A stretch of DNA of 64,000 bases from CAYONZ01 sp964405465 (lineage in GTDB: Bacteria; Bdellovibrionota; Bdellovibrionia; Bdellovibrionales; JAMPXM01), in the NCBI GenBank assembly GCA_964405465.1, contig CAYONZ010000017.1:6066-70065 (forward strand). The letters run 5' to 3'. Position numbers and translations under genes: made by a program. This document shows, one piece after another, positions 54,282-63,571 of the stretch. Position 1 is the stretch's first letter. Every line of letters starts with the position of its first letter. Below the pieces are notes generated by a model. The model was not told where the DNA came from. It did no database searches and saw only the letters and a program-made list of their open reading frames with translations.

Positions 54282-55031
54282 ATGATGAGTAGAAGTTTTT
54301 TGGTGATACTACTTTTGGCGATGTCACTGTTTGCACAAGCTGAAACCGTGACTGTGGTTGGTGAAGACGATTGGTACCCTTACTGCGCGGATCGTGGTGG
54401 AAAGCCAGAGGGGCTTGCCGCCGACATTGTTAGAGAAGCTTTTAAGGCAGCAGGAGTAGATGTGGTTTTTAAGGTAATGCCATATGCTCGGTGCATGGAT
54501 GAAACCAAGAAGGGCGCTGAGGTGGCTTGTTTTGATACGACTTGGCTACCTGAGTATGACGAGAATTTCATCAAAACTAAAAGCCACTTATTTGAGGCCG
54601 AGATTGCAATCTATTCGAGTTCCACTTATTCGGGAAAGATGGGTCTCAAGGTTAGCGATTTAGAGGGGAAAACTGTGGGAATTACCAATGGCTATGAATA
54701 TGGGGCAGAGTTCGGCGCAAACAAAAAGATTAAATCTGACTCTGCTAAATCAGATATCTTGGTTCTTAAAAAACAGGCGGCCGGGAGGACAGATTTTGCG
54801 TTACTTTACTCAAGGGTTGCGGACTTTCTTCTGAAAGAAAACAAGAAAGAATTCGACGGAAAAATTAAGCGTGTAGGGACAGTCGTTGTCGATAAACTGT
54901 TTTTGAGTTTTTCAAAGAAACATAAAGACGGAAAAAAATTTGCAGATCTTTTTGATAAAGGTATGGATGCAATCAAGGCAAATGGTACATACAAAAAAAT
55001 TGAAGACAATTGGGCGACAAAGTTGAAATAG
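54282..55031 (+). CDS. Periplasmic solute-binding protein family 3
   Basis: About 249 aa. Signal peptide (MMSRSFLVILLLAMSLFAQAE), then a family 3 (amino-acid type) binding fold: DWYPYC, PEGLAADIVREAFKAAGVDV near the start and DALLYSRVADFLL-like hinge region near residue 180. Two in-frame ATGs (54282, 54285) and a GTG at 54273 are possible starts. No permease or ATPase gene is near, so it either works with a distant importer or as a sensory binding protein. Ligand unknown. Confidence 0.9.
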   Translation: MMSRSFLVILLLAMSLFAQAETVTVVGEDDWYPYCADRGGKPEGLAADIVREAFKAAGVDVVFKVMPYARCMDETKKGAEVACFDTTWLPEYDENFIKTKSHLFEAEIAIYSSSTYSGKMGLKVSDLEGKTVGITNGYEYGAEFGANKKIKSDSAKSDILVLKKQAAGRTDFALLYSRVADFLLKENKKEFDGKIKRVGTVVVDKLFLSFSKKHKDGKKFADLFDKGMDAIKANGTYKKIEDNWATKLK

Positions 55032-55053
55032 TTTTTTTCGAGAAGCAATACTC

Positions 55054-55089
55054 AAAAGGACAAAGTCATTGATGTGACGTTGTCCTTTT
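55054..55089. terminator. Inverted repeat, probable bidirectional terminator
   Basis: A 10-bp perfect stem (aaaaggacaa / ttgtcctttt) with an inner gtca/tgac stem lies between two convergent genes. T-runs outside the stem are short, so it is weaker than the other terminators. Confidence 0.65.
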
Positions 55090-55096
55090 GTAAATA

Positions 55097-56302
55097 TTAA
55101 ATTCGAATAGTTTCCGACTCAGATTTAAGTTCATAGGTGATGCCCCTCCACTTGATGCGGTTGGTTCTCAATGAGTTGATTGTGTTAAGAAAGCTTACCA
55201 GAACGGTGACAGGTGCTAACCAGATGTAAGTCCATTTCAATTTTAGAAGGGATTTTGAAACCTCAGGAAACATATTTGCAAGGGTAGAGACGAAAACCAT
55301 CCCATTAAGCATTTGAAAAAATATGATGGAAATGCAGGAAACTGCGTACAGGTCGAGCTGAAACCCATTGAGAACCGCTAATCCCAGGTGAAATATTCCA
55401 TACAGAGTACAAATGACATTTGACGAGTGGGCAAAAGCGGCCAGGCGCCATAGCTTGGGGTAGCTAACGCGTGAAATGATAGATTGGCGATTGGTAAATT
55501 CTATTGTTTCACTTAGTGTAGAAAACTCGTGACTGATGCAGACACATGACGGCACAAATTCAATTTCTAATTTTAACGATCTAACTCCATTTGTCACTGC
55601 AAAGGAGTCTGAGACTGCTCGGTCGAGCCGGGATCTTATATTAGCTTTTTCAAATATATTTTTTGGTACAGCCATGGCCCCTCCGAATGTGAAGCTGCTA
55701 TTGGGATCAGCTGCTATTGGTAGTGCTGCTGCTGTCCAGAGACTTCTTACGACAGAGCCAGGATTGCCTTTGGGAGAGAAGTACCACCTGCCACCAGTTG
55801 TTGCTCCGACTTTTGAGTCTTGAAGTGGTGCAACCAATTCGCGCAACATCGAGCGATGAGGCATTAAGTCAGAATCAACAAATACGTAGACCGCCACTTC
55901 TTTGGACATATGGTCTATGGCAGCCAGTTGATTGGTGATCTTTTGTGCTCGACCTGAATGAACTACGGAGGTTATGACATTACAATTTTTTTGAGGAACT
56001 CGGTCACGTGTTTCGAGTAGAAGCTTTTTAATATAGTCGTACGCAGGATCCGTGTTGTCTTCGGTAACAAAAATGAGTTCACAGTTTTCAATGTCTTGAT
56101 GAAGCCAACCCATTATGTTTTCTTGAAAATTTTGGTCTATTCCTTTGCAAGGTAAAATAACTCCAACTTTTGGAGCATATTGAATAATGGATGGTTGTGG
56201 ATGGTCATTTTTCCGAGCAAGTTGTCTTCGAAACTTGAGGGTCATCAATATTGGAACAATCCCAATAACCAGAGTACCGAACAACATTATTTTGGAAAAC
56301 AT
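55097..56302 (-). CDS. Family 21-like glycosyltransferase (ceramide glucosyltransferase type)
   Basis: About 401 aa. The ATG at 56302 is preferred (gaaagg upstream). An N-terminal membrane helix is followed by a GT-A domain with VGVILPCKG, the metal-binding DSD (YVFVDSDLMPHRSM), ATTGGRWYFSP and SFTFGGAMAVP. The usual Q/R-x-x-R-W motif reads SIISRV here, so Trp is replaced. Two to four membrane helices close the protein. Family members add a sugar to ceramide or a similar lipid on the cytoplasmic face. The lipid acceptor is inference. Confidence 0.85.
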   Translation of the reverse strand: MFSKIMLFGTLVIGIVPILMTLKFRRQLARKNDHPQPSIIQYAPKVGVILPCKGIDQNFQENIMGWLHQDIENCELIFVTEDNTDPAYDYIKKLLLETRDRVPQKNCNVITSVVHSGRAQKITNQLAAIDHMSKEVAVYVFVDSDLMPHRSMLRELVAPLQDSKVGATTGGRWYFSPKGNPGSVVRSLWTAAALPIAADPNSSFTFGGAMAVPKNIFEKANIRSRLDRAVSDSFAVTNGVRSLKLEIEFVPSCVCISHEFSTLSETIEFTNRQSIISRVSYPKLWRLAAFAHSSNVICTLYGIFHLGLAVLNGFQLDLYAVSCISIIFFQMLNGMVFVSTLANMFPEVSKSLLKLKWTYIWLAPVTVLVSFLNTINSLRTNRIKWRGITYELKSESETIRI

Positions 56303-56474
56303 AGTAGGCCTTTCGTTGATTACCATAAGTTCTTAGTGAACTTTCTCTCTGATAAAAATCTATGATGAAAATTAAGTACATACGATTCACAAAAGTGGCG
56401 GGAATGCGTCTCAATGTGATGCACATCTATATATTTAGTCTAAAGTATGGTTATTCAAAAGACGAAAAGGAGTC

Positions 56475-58685
56475 ATGAAGATTTCAAAACAATTCAGTGT
56501 CGTGCTCTTTCGGATACTTGCGTATTCAATTAAGAAAATCCGATTTAACCGGCCAGCATGGTCTTGGCTACTCTTGATTCTATTACTTCCAACCTTTTTT
56601 CAAAACTGTCAGGTTTCTGCTCCTGCTCGCTTCCTGAGTCTTTCATCACTTAAGTCCCAGCAGAGTTCGACAAGTGGTAACGGGGTTGGCGTTGAAGGAA
56701 AACCATTAGGTACATTCGTTCGAAATGTTCCCAAATTTTGTTCAGGTCAAAACAAACCATTTGGAGTTTTGAATCTAAGTCAGAAAGAAAATGTATTGAA
56801 CTTCTACGATTTGGTTACCTGTGAGGAGAAGCGAAAGAGCATTGAGCCAGACAAAGTGATCGTGTCTGCTTTTGATCGAAATATTATCGCTCTGGATGAT
56901 GGGGCCTATGAAAAGGCAGATCCAGTCATTTTTGAAAAAGAGCCTGTGGCAATCGAGGCCTGGTGTGCATCGCAAGAAAAGTCACCTCTTGAGGTACATC
57001 TTAAGCATGATTTCAAAAACTCGAAATATTTTGCAAAAATCTATTTTCAAAGAGATTCAAAAAATTTGGTAGTGGGCCCCACTGAGATTCAGCGGGCCAT
57101 TTCAAGCGGAAGTATTACCTATAAAAGTGCAAGTATGGAGATGTCTGTAGATATTTCGGCTCCCTCAATGACGACTTTTGAATACAAGAGTCACCTGGTG
57201 GCGAAACTTGATGACGTACCGTATGATGTAGATTTGAAGTGTCGTCTTGGAGCAGACCATGACGGTAGTATTTGGCCAGCAACTCCAATACTTTCATCCG
57301 TCGAAAATTTTCAAATGATCAATGATTTTGCAAATCTGCTTTTCATAAAGGACACCACCCAAGACTCTCTTTCTGGTGATTCGGGTTTGTATTTCGGAAA
57401 GACCCGTGATTTGTACTTGGGAAAAGAGAATTTTGTGAGGCTGGATGATCCGATTGAGAAAAAAACTGGCTTTCATGTCATTGATCTCAAAGTGTCTCCA
57501 ATTGAAGACCGCGTTGCATTTAGGACTTCGGCACAAACTTTTAATGGGACTGTTGAACTCCATTCCGCTACAATTTCATCTGGGCAAGTGACCAAAGTTA
57601 GCTCGAATTGGTCGTCAAGTATTCCTGCAAGTACATTTGCAAATCTGGATAGCTTTCAAATACCAGCAGTTAAAGACAACTATAGTTTCTCTGAGGACGG
57701 CAGAAAACTTTTTTTCAATGAAGAGTCTTCGTTAGTAAACAATAATGGAATAGTTGGTTTCGGACTCGGGTTTCCGGTTCTTTCTTTAGCAAATTTGGAA
57801 ACGTCTACCTCGAACACAGCACCTTTCCGAGTTCCGTCTGGGGCACTTGCCCAACATCAAAAGATTCTTCAGACCGCATCTGGAGAAATCTATATTAATG
57901 GAGTGTCTCCGGATTTGGGGAGTAATGCAATTTTGTTTGCCACTCCACCATTTCAATCTGATGCAAAAGTACTGATCGATCAAGCCATGTTGCCTCAGGG
58001 ATATCAAATAAAAGGTGGGAGTGATTTGAGGCTAAGTGAAGATGGAGAAGTTCTATTTTTTACAGTTTCTCGATTGAAACTCTATTCTACATCGTTGAAC
58101 CAAATGCTAATGGCCTTCAATCTTTCGTCAAAGGTTCTGATTACTGTAGATAGCCATCTATCACAAGAGACTTGGCCGAGTGGAAATGTATCTTTTGTGG
58201 GGAAGAATGTAGTGATTTTTGATGGATCAACTATTCGAGTGTTATCAGCTTTTGGGCATGTATTGTTGGCGGTGAATCATTCGGGATTGGTTTCATGCAA
58301 TAGACAATTGAGGTCGTGTGTATTCTCGGAGAATCTTCTTGGACAATTGGTGATCAAGAAAATTGATTTGGATTCGCTCGCAGTTTCGTCCCTCGTCACG
58401 TTTAATTTAGATTTCAATTTTGGAACAATTGTAGAGGCAAGACTTCAGGGAAGTCGTCTTTTTGTTCTATCGGATACCGACGGCAATGGTTTATATGAAC
58501 TTTATTGTTTAGATTTTGGGAAAAAGGCATTGTTTGCCGTGAGCGACAGGTTTGTCGAGTACGGTGGCGTCACTCGGTTTGATGTAAAGCGAGATGGAAC
58601 TGAGGTCATCTTTCTTTCCACTAACAATTTGACTGGTGGCAACTCTCGGTATCTTTTCAAGTGGACAGACGGAAATGAATTCTAG
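56475..58685 (+). CDS. Lipoprotein-like beta-propeller protein, unknown function
   Basis: 736 aa. The N-terminus has a basic stretch and a hydrophobic leader ending in Cys (WSWLLLILLLPTFFQNC), probably a lipoprotein signal though the box is imperfect. The first 250 residues are beta-rich with Cys pairs (PKFCSGQN, LVTCEEKRKS, DLKCRLG). The remaining part has TolB/PD40-like blades: SEDGRKLFFNEE, LSEDGEVLFFTVSRLKLYS, SDTDGNGLYELYCLD and DVKRDGTEVIFLS. The gene overlaps the following regulator gene by 11 bp, so both are made together. Confidence 0.86.
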   Translation: MKISKQFSVVLFRILAYSIKKIRFNRPAWSWLLLILLLPTFFQNCQVSAPARFLSLSSLKSQQSSTSGNGVGVEGKPLGTFVRNVPKFCSGQNKPFGVLNLSQKENVLNFYDLVTCEEKRKSIEPDKVIVSAFDRNIIALDDGAYEKADPVIFEKEPVAIEAWCASQEKSPLEVHLKHDFKNSKYFAKIYFQRDSKNLVVGPTEIQRAISSGSITYKSASMEMSVDISAPSMTTFEYKSHLVAKLDDVPYDVDLKCRLGADHDGSIWPATPILSSVENFQMINDFANLLFIKDTTQDSLSGDSGLYFGKTRDLYLGKENFVRLDDPIEKKTGFHVIDLKVSPIEDRVAFRTSAQTFNGTVELHSATISSGQVTKVSSNWSSSIPASTFANLDSFQIPAVKDNYSFSEDGRKLFFNEESSLVNNNGIVGFGLGFPVLSLANLETSTSNTAPFRVPSGALAQHQKILQTASGEIYINGVSPDLGSNAILFATPPFQSDAKVLIDQAMLPQGYQIKGGSDLRLSEDGEVLFFTVSRLKLYSTSLNQMLMAFNLSSKVLITVDSHLSQETWPSGNVSFVGKNVVIFDGSTIRVLSAFGHVLLAVNHSGLVSCNRQLRSCVFSENLLGQLVIKKIDLDSLAVSSLVTFNLDFNFGTIVEARLQGSRLFVLSDTDGNGLYELYCLDFGKKALFAVSDRFVEYGGVTRFDVKRDGTEVIFLSTNNLTGGNSRYLFKWTDGNEF

Positions 58686-60270
58686 GTCTCATGGCGCTTT
58701 GAATGGCAATTCAATGCAAAATGTCTTTGCTGAAATAGATGACCTAATTCGCCGTGGTCTCGGGCATAAAGCGGTTCCGGCGCTTCGTAAGTTGGTTCGG
58801 CAGGGGCCCTCCCGGGATGAGCGAGTTGTGATCGCGAATCTTGCGCGTCGCTGTGGAGATCCCATGTTTTCTTTGGCGGGGATTCGGCCAATTGTAAGGC
58901 CTGCTTCTGGCTTAGAGTCCGATGCAAGTCCTCAAGAAAAAATTTGTTATGCGGCTTCATTGATTGCGATTGGCTCTGGAGATGAAGCCTTTGCTCTTTT
59001 AAACGGTATAGATTGCATCAAATTTCCAGAAGTTCTTTTTCATACCGCTTTGGCGAGGATCGGTGAATGGCGCTATGAAGAGGCTATACCTATTCTCCGG
59101 CAATATGTTCAGAGTGCCTTGATCACTGAATATCAACGTGTCGTTGGAAATCTAAATTTGTCAGGTGCCTATATTTTTATGCATCAATACCAGGAGGCTG
59201 AAGTGTTGTTGAAGACTTTGCTCGAGGATATTGATCGTAATTTTCCGCAGGCCTTTCTTATCAGGGGTGTAGCCCTTGAATATATGGCGCAAATTAAGAT
59301 TGCTCTAGGGAAATACCCGGAAGCCTTTGATCTCCTTTCTTCCTCTGCTGAGGTTCATCGTGGAGCAGACCACGTACATAGGTTGACGCTTGAAAAATGG
59401 CGTATTGTTGCTTCTTTCGAGTCTCATCGTAACGCAAGCATGATTGGAGATCGAGCGGTTGAGGTCGAAAATCAGAAAGTCTTGAGGGATCAATTTCGAG
59501 TGCTTAGGACGAAAGCCATCTCAAGTCGAAGTTGGGAGACAGCTCGTGAGTGTGACTTCTTCTTGGCGAGGCTCTTTTTTGATTGGGATTCATATATGTG
59601 TGTTAGATTCGGCTCACCGATGTCTGCCTATCAAAAGAGACTTGATGAGACCTTTGGCTCACCAAATGAGAACTCTTGTTCCAAATTTGATTGGGCCCCT
59701 CAAAAAGAGGTTACGTCGATTCGGAGTGTTTCTGTGAGAATAGATCTTTCTTCAGGACTAATTCATTTGAAGGGAGGAAAGACTCTTTCTATTTCTGAGC
59801 TTCGTCCTGGGCTTATGCCATTAAGATTGCTAAATCTTTTATGTGAAGACTTCTATAGGCCGGTCCGAATCGGGCAAGTATTTCGGCAGCTTTATCCTGC
59901 GGAGTATTTTGATCCGTTTTCTTCCCCTAATAGAATTGCTCAGATTGTCCTGAGGGTGAATCAGCTTTTCCGTTCGTCGGGAATTGATTTCTCGGTCTCC
60001 CAACAAGACATTGGATTTACGATAAATGCTGGCGAAGGAATTGTGATTTCCAAATCGTTTATGGGCTCTCCAATGTTTCATCCATATGAGTCTTCTTTGA
60101 GGACCGCTAAATTCCATCTTCAAAATACGAAGTTTTCATGTTCAGATTTTAAAAATGTCGTTTGTCTGAGTTCGCGAAGTGCGGAGCGTGTTCTGCGTTG
60201 GGGAGTTGAGAAGAAATTGCTCCAGAGAAATTTGGCCGGACGGTCGACCAGCTATTGCTTTATTGGTTAA
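58675..60270 (+). CDS. TPR protein with OmpR-like winged-helix DNA-binding domain
   Basis: The start is set at ATG 58675, which overlaps the end of the preceding gene; ATG 58714 is an alternative. Residues 15-280 are helical tetratricopeptide-like pairs (WRYEEAIPILRQYVQ, YQEAEVLLKTLLED, GKYPEAFDLLSSSAEV). Residues about 365-455 look like an OmpR/SARP-type winged helix (MPLRLLNLLCEDFYRPVRIGQ, DPFSSPNRIAQIVLRVNQLF). A second HTH-like unit closes the protein (LSSRSAERVLRWGVEKKLLQRN). No membrane segment, so it is a cytoplasmic regulator. It probably senses or controls something linked to the beta-propeller lipoprotein. Confidence 0.85.
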   Translation: MNSRSHGALNGNSMQNVFAEIDDLIRRGLGHKAVPALRKLVRQGPSRDERVVIANLARRCGDPMFSLAGIRPIVRPASGLESDASPQEKICYAASLIAIGSGDEAFALLNGIDCIKFPEVLFHTALARIGEWRYEEAIPILRQYVQSALITEYQRVVGNLNLSGAYIFMHQYQEAEVLLKTLLEDIDRNFPQAFLIRGVALEYMAQIKIALGKYPEAFDLLSSSAEVHRGADHVHRLTLEKWRIVASFESHRNASMIGDRAVEVENQKVLRDQFRVLRTKAISSRSWETARECDFFLARLFFDWDSYMCVRFGSPMSAYQKRLDETFGSPNENSCSKFDWAPQKEVTSIRSVSVRIDLSSGLIHLKGGKTLSISELRPGLMPLRLLNLLCEDFYRPVRIGQVFRQLYPAEYFDPFSSPNRIAQIVLRVNQLFRSSGIDFSVSQQDIGFTINAGEGIVISKSFMGSPMFHPYESSLRTAKFHLQNTKFSCSDFKNVVCLSSRSAERVLRWGVEKKLLQRNLAGRSTSYCFIG

Positions 60271-60295
60271 CGATATTGGACTCACACTCAAGTGC

Positions 60296-63200
60296 TTACA
60301 CAGTTGGTAGACATCGAATAATTTTGGCTTTGATATTCTTGAGACCATATTGATTTTCAAGAGTTCCTTCTATTGCCAAAAACGGCGAATTCATAATCAA
60401 GAGGCGATGTTTTTCGTACAGATCTGGTGTGATGATGATGTTCATCAGACCAGCTTCATCTTCAAGACTGAGAAAGCACATGCCCTTTGCTGTTGGAGGC
60501 TTTTGTAGCATGCTCATCAGACCTGCCACGCGGATCGTTGATCGATTTTTTCGCGATGTTAATTCACTAGATTTCAGAAAAGAGTTTTGTTCAAGTTTCC
60601 AGTGGTTGCGGAGAAGCGCCATAGGATGTTTGTGAAGTGAAAATCCTTGGTGTGAGTATTCGCGAACGGCTTCGTCCCAACAGGATTCCTGGGGGATTTG
60701 GGCTGAAGAGGTGTCGATATTTTGAAAGCGAGATTTGGCGAAATTTAAACTTGCGGTATCAAAGCTGATACTTGCAAGTTTCCAAAGAGCTTCGCGCGGG
60801 GAGAGCATGAATGCTTTGTATGCTCCTGCTGCAGCCAATTTAAAATGCAGATGCCGAGGAAGTTCAGATCGACGAACAAAATCTTCGAGCGAAAGAAAAC
60901 GGCCATGTAATTTGCGGTTCTCCACAAATTTATCCACAGAACTTTTGGAAAGACCTTGAAGAGAGCGAAATCCGACCCTGACTTGATGTCGTGTTAGATC
61001 AGAGTTTACTGGAGGATTCGCGATAGACTCACGGTTTGAGGAGAGTGGAGCCTGTTGTTCAAGAGTGTAGTCCCATTCAGAACTTTGTATGTCGATTTCT
61101 AAAAAATGAACACCATGTTGTTGTGCATCTGCAATTAGTGATCGAGGAGAATAGAATCCCATAGGTTGGCTATTTAAAATTGAAGTCACATAGACATCTG
61201 GGTAATGACATCGCAAATAGCAGCTGGCGTAGGTTAAAAGTGCAAAACTAGCCGCATGGCTTTCTGGGAAACCATAGGAAGAAAACCCTTCGATGGTCTT
61301 ATAGATCTGTTCGGCGTAAGCTAGACTGACACCTTTTGAAATCATGCCATTGAGTAATCGCTGTCGAAGTCCTGTCATGATGGGTTTACTTTTCCAGCTG
61401 CTGGACATAATTCGCCGAAGTTCGTCGGATTCACCTGGTGTAAAGCCGGCGACCTTTACTGCAATTTGCATAACTTGTTCTTGAAAAATCGGAACACCTT
61501 CTGTTTTCTGCAAAATAGATTTTAAAAGCGGGTGAGCATACTCGGTTTTTTCGAGTCCCTGGCGTCTACGCAAAAACGGGTGAACCATTCCACCTTGAAT
61601 TGGTCCAGGTCTTACAATTGCAACTTCGATTACAAGATCATAGAAGGTTTTAGGTTTAAGCCTTGGCAGCAGTGACATCTGTGCACGTGATTCAATTTGA
61701 AATGTACCGACTGTGTCAGCCGCTTGAATCATTTTATAGGTTGCAGGGTCTTCGTGAGGAATTGTAGCTAGAGAGAGTGAAAGCGATTTTTTTTCCTGAA
61801 GAAGATGCAGGCTCTTGCGAAGGGCTGTGAGCATGCCAAGGCTCAGCACATCGACCTTCATCATCTTGAGTGTGTTGAGATCGTCTTTATTGAATTGAAT
61901 GACAGATCGTTCATTCATGGTCGCATGTTCTATGGGAACAAGTTCACATATTGGGCGATGACCAATGAGAAATCCTCCGGAGTGAATACCCAGATGTCTT
62001 GGGGTACCTCTGAGTTCGACTGCAATTTGAATCAATATCTTCATCAGCTCTACAGGTACGTCAATGTTCTTACAGAAATGTGAAAGATCGAAGGACTGAT
62101 CTAGTAATCGTGAGAGACCTTCGCGGCCCATGAATTTGATGATTGCATTTATTTTTTCAAGAGAAAGACCCAACGCTTTTGCACTTTCCCGAACAGCCAT
62201 GCGGGAACGATAGCAAATCACGGTACAAACCATGGCGGCTCGATCACGACCATATTTTTGGTAGATGTATTGAATGACTTCCTCTCTGCGTTCGTGTTCA
62301 AAGTCGATATCAATGTCAGGAGGTTCACCGCGTTCGCGTGAAATGAATCTTTCAAAAAGAAGGCCAAAGCGAACGGGATCTATATTTGTAAGGCCTAGAC
62401 AGTAGCACACGATCGAATTCGCGGCAGACCCTCTACCCTGAAACAGAATTTCACGGTTCTTGGCGAATTCACAGATTTCCCACAAAGTTAAAAAATAGTC
62501 TTCGTATTCCAAATCAATAATGGTTTTTAGCTCGTGCTCTGCCAACTCGAGTGCTTCGGGTGGAACTCCTTCTGGATATCTCGAAAGCAACCCCTGACTA
62601 GTTAGTTTTCGCAAAAACTGTGCTGCCGTGAGATTCTCTGGAAGGCCCTCTTGTGGATATTTATAGCGTAGTTCATCGAGACTAAATTTAATTTTTTTTG
62701 CGACCTCGAGAGTTCGTCGTAAAAGATCTGGACGGTCTTTCCAAATTTCCTGCAGTTCTTTTTTTGATTTCAGATATCGTTCTGCATTTTGTAAGAGTTT
62801 GTGGCGAGACTCATTCAAAGTTGTCTTGTGGAGAATGCAGGTCAGAACATCATGTAGGGGCTTTCGGTCTTTGCTGTGAAAAAATGGACGATTGGTTGCG
62901 ATCAGTTCGATACCAAGACTATTTTCAATTTCAAATGCATGCTTACAGAACTCGAGGGACTCCCAGGTGAAGTCGCGCCAAACAGGAAGATACACTCGAT
63001 CTTTGAATGCATTTTTATAGAGTTTCAAATGTGCCGTGTTCCAAGGTGGGAGAGGCACTAGAATGCAGTCGTCACTAGATTCGATGACGTCATGAAGAGA
63101 AATCTTGATGGTTCCCTTAGGGGAATTTTTTTTTGCCTTTGTTATAAAGACACTAAGTTTTGTGTAACCGTCATGGCTCATGGGCAAAAGAATGACTGGA

Positions 63201-63556
63201 GAGGCATCATAGAGAGTAAGCTCAGTGCCGACAATGTATTGAAAAAACCGAAGAGGCTCTTTAAGTCGGCCGCTGTCAAAGTGCGAGGGAGAGTGAGCAG
63301 CTTCATGGGCACGTACGATACCATAAAATCCATTGAGGTCACATAACGCGAGTCCTTGATAGTGATTTTCCTTTGCCGTATGGATCAGCTCCTTGGGGCT
63401 GGAGGCTCCATGCAAAAACGAAAAATGGCTACGACCCAAAAGCTCAACAAAATCCACTGAATCATTGTCATGCGTGACCTCCAGATTTTTCGTTTCTGAT
63501 GAGAGTGTCAATTCCTTCTTGGCCCGATTGGCGTCGAGATTTAAGCGTTGGTCCAT
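60296..63556 (-). CDS. dnaE2: Error-prone DNA polymerase DnaE2 (ImuC)
   Basis: 1086 aa C-family polymerase alpha subunit, length typical of DnaE2. An N-terminal PHP domain (ELLGRSHFSFLHGASSPKELI, YQGLALCDLNGFYG) is followed by the polymerase core with the catalytic Asp pair in GEPPDIDIDFEHERREEVI and the Asp in MKVDVLSLGMLTALRK. An OB-fold region closes the protein (IRVAGLMSMLQKPPTAKGMCFLS). It is the mutagenic translesion polymerase of the ImuA-ImuB-DnaE2 SOS cassette. It lies 15 bp after the imuB-like gene on the same strand. Confidence 0.95.
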   Translation of the reverse strand: MDQRLNLDANRAKKELTLSSETKNLEVTHDNDSVDFVELLGRSHFSFLHGASSPKELIHTAKENHYQGLALCDLNGFYGIVRAHEAAHSPSHFDSGRLKEPLRFFQYIVGTELTLYDASPVILLPMSHDGYTKLSVFITKAKKNSPKGTIKISLHDVIESSDDCILVPLPPWNTAHLKLYKNAFKDRVYLPVWRDFTWESLEFCKHAFEIENSLGIELIATNRPFFHSKDRKPLHDVLTCILHKTTLNESRHKLLQNAERYLKSKKELQEIWKDRPDLLRRTLEVAKKIKFSLDELRYKYPQEGLPENLTAAQFLRKLTSQGLLSRYPEGVPPEALELAEHELKTIIDLEYEDYFLTLWEICEFAKNREILFQGRGSAANSIVCYCLGLTNIDPVRFGLLFERFISRERGEPPDIDIDFEHERREEVIQYIYQKYGRDRAAMVCTVICYRSRMAVRESAKALGLSLEKINAIIKFMGREGLSRLLDQSFDLSHFCKNIDVPVELMKILIQIAVELRGTPRHLGIHSGGFLIGHRPICELVPIEHATMNERSVIQFNKDDLNTLKMMKVDVLSLGMLTALRKSLHLLQEKKSLSLSLATIPHEDPATYKMIQAADTVGTFQIESRAQMSLLPRLKPKTFYDLVIEVAIVRPGPIQGGMVHPFLRRRQGLEKTEYAHPLLKSILQKTEGVPIFQEQVMQIAVKVAGFTPGESDELRRIMSSSWKSKPIMTGLRQRLLNGMISKGVSLAYAEQIYKTIEGFSSYGFPESHAASFALLTYASCYLRCHYPDVYVTSILNSQPMGFYSPRSLIADAQQHGVHFLEIDIQSSEWDYTLEQQAPLSSNRESIANPPVNSDLTRHQVRVGFRSLQGLSKSSVDKFVENRKLHGRFLSLEDFVRRSELPRHLHFKLAAAGAYKAFMLSPREALWKLASISFDTASLNFAKSRFQNIDTSSAQIPQESCWDEAVREYSHQGFSLHKHPMALLRNHWKLEQNSFLKSSELTSRKNRSTIRVAGLMSMLQKPPTAKGMCFLSLEDEAGLMNIIITPDLYEKHRLLIMNSPFLAIEGTLENQYGLKNIKAKIIRCLPTV

Positions 63557-63571
63557 TGCTAAATCACCCGT

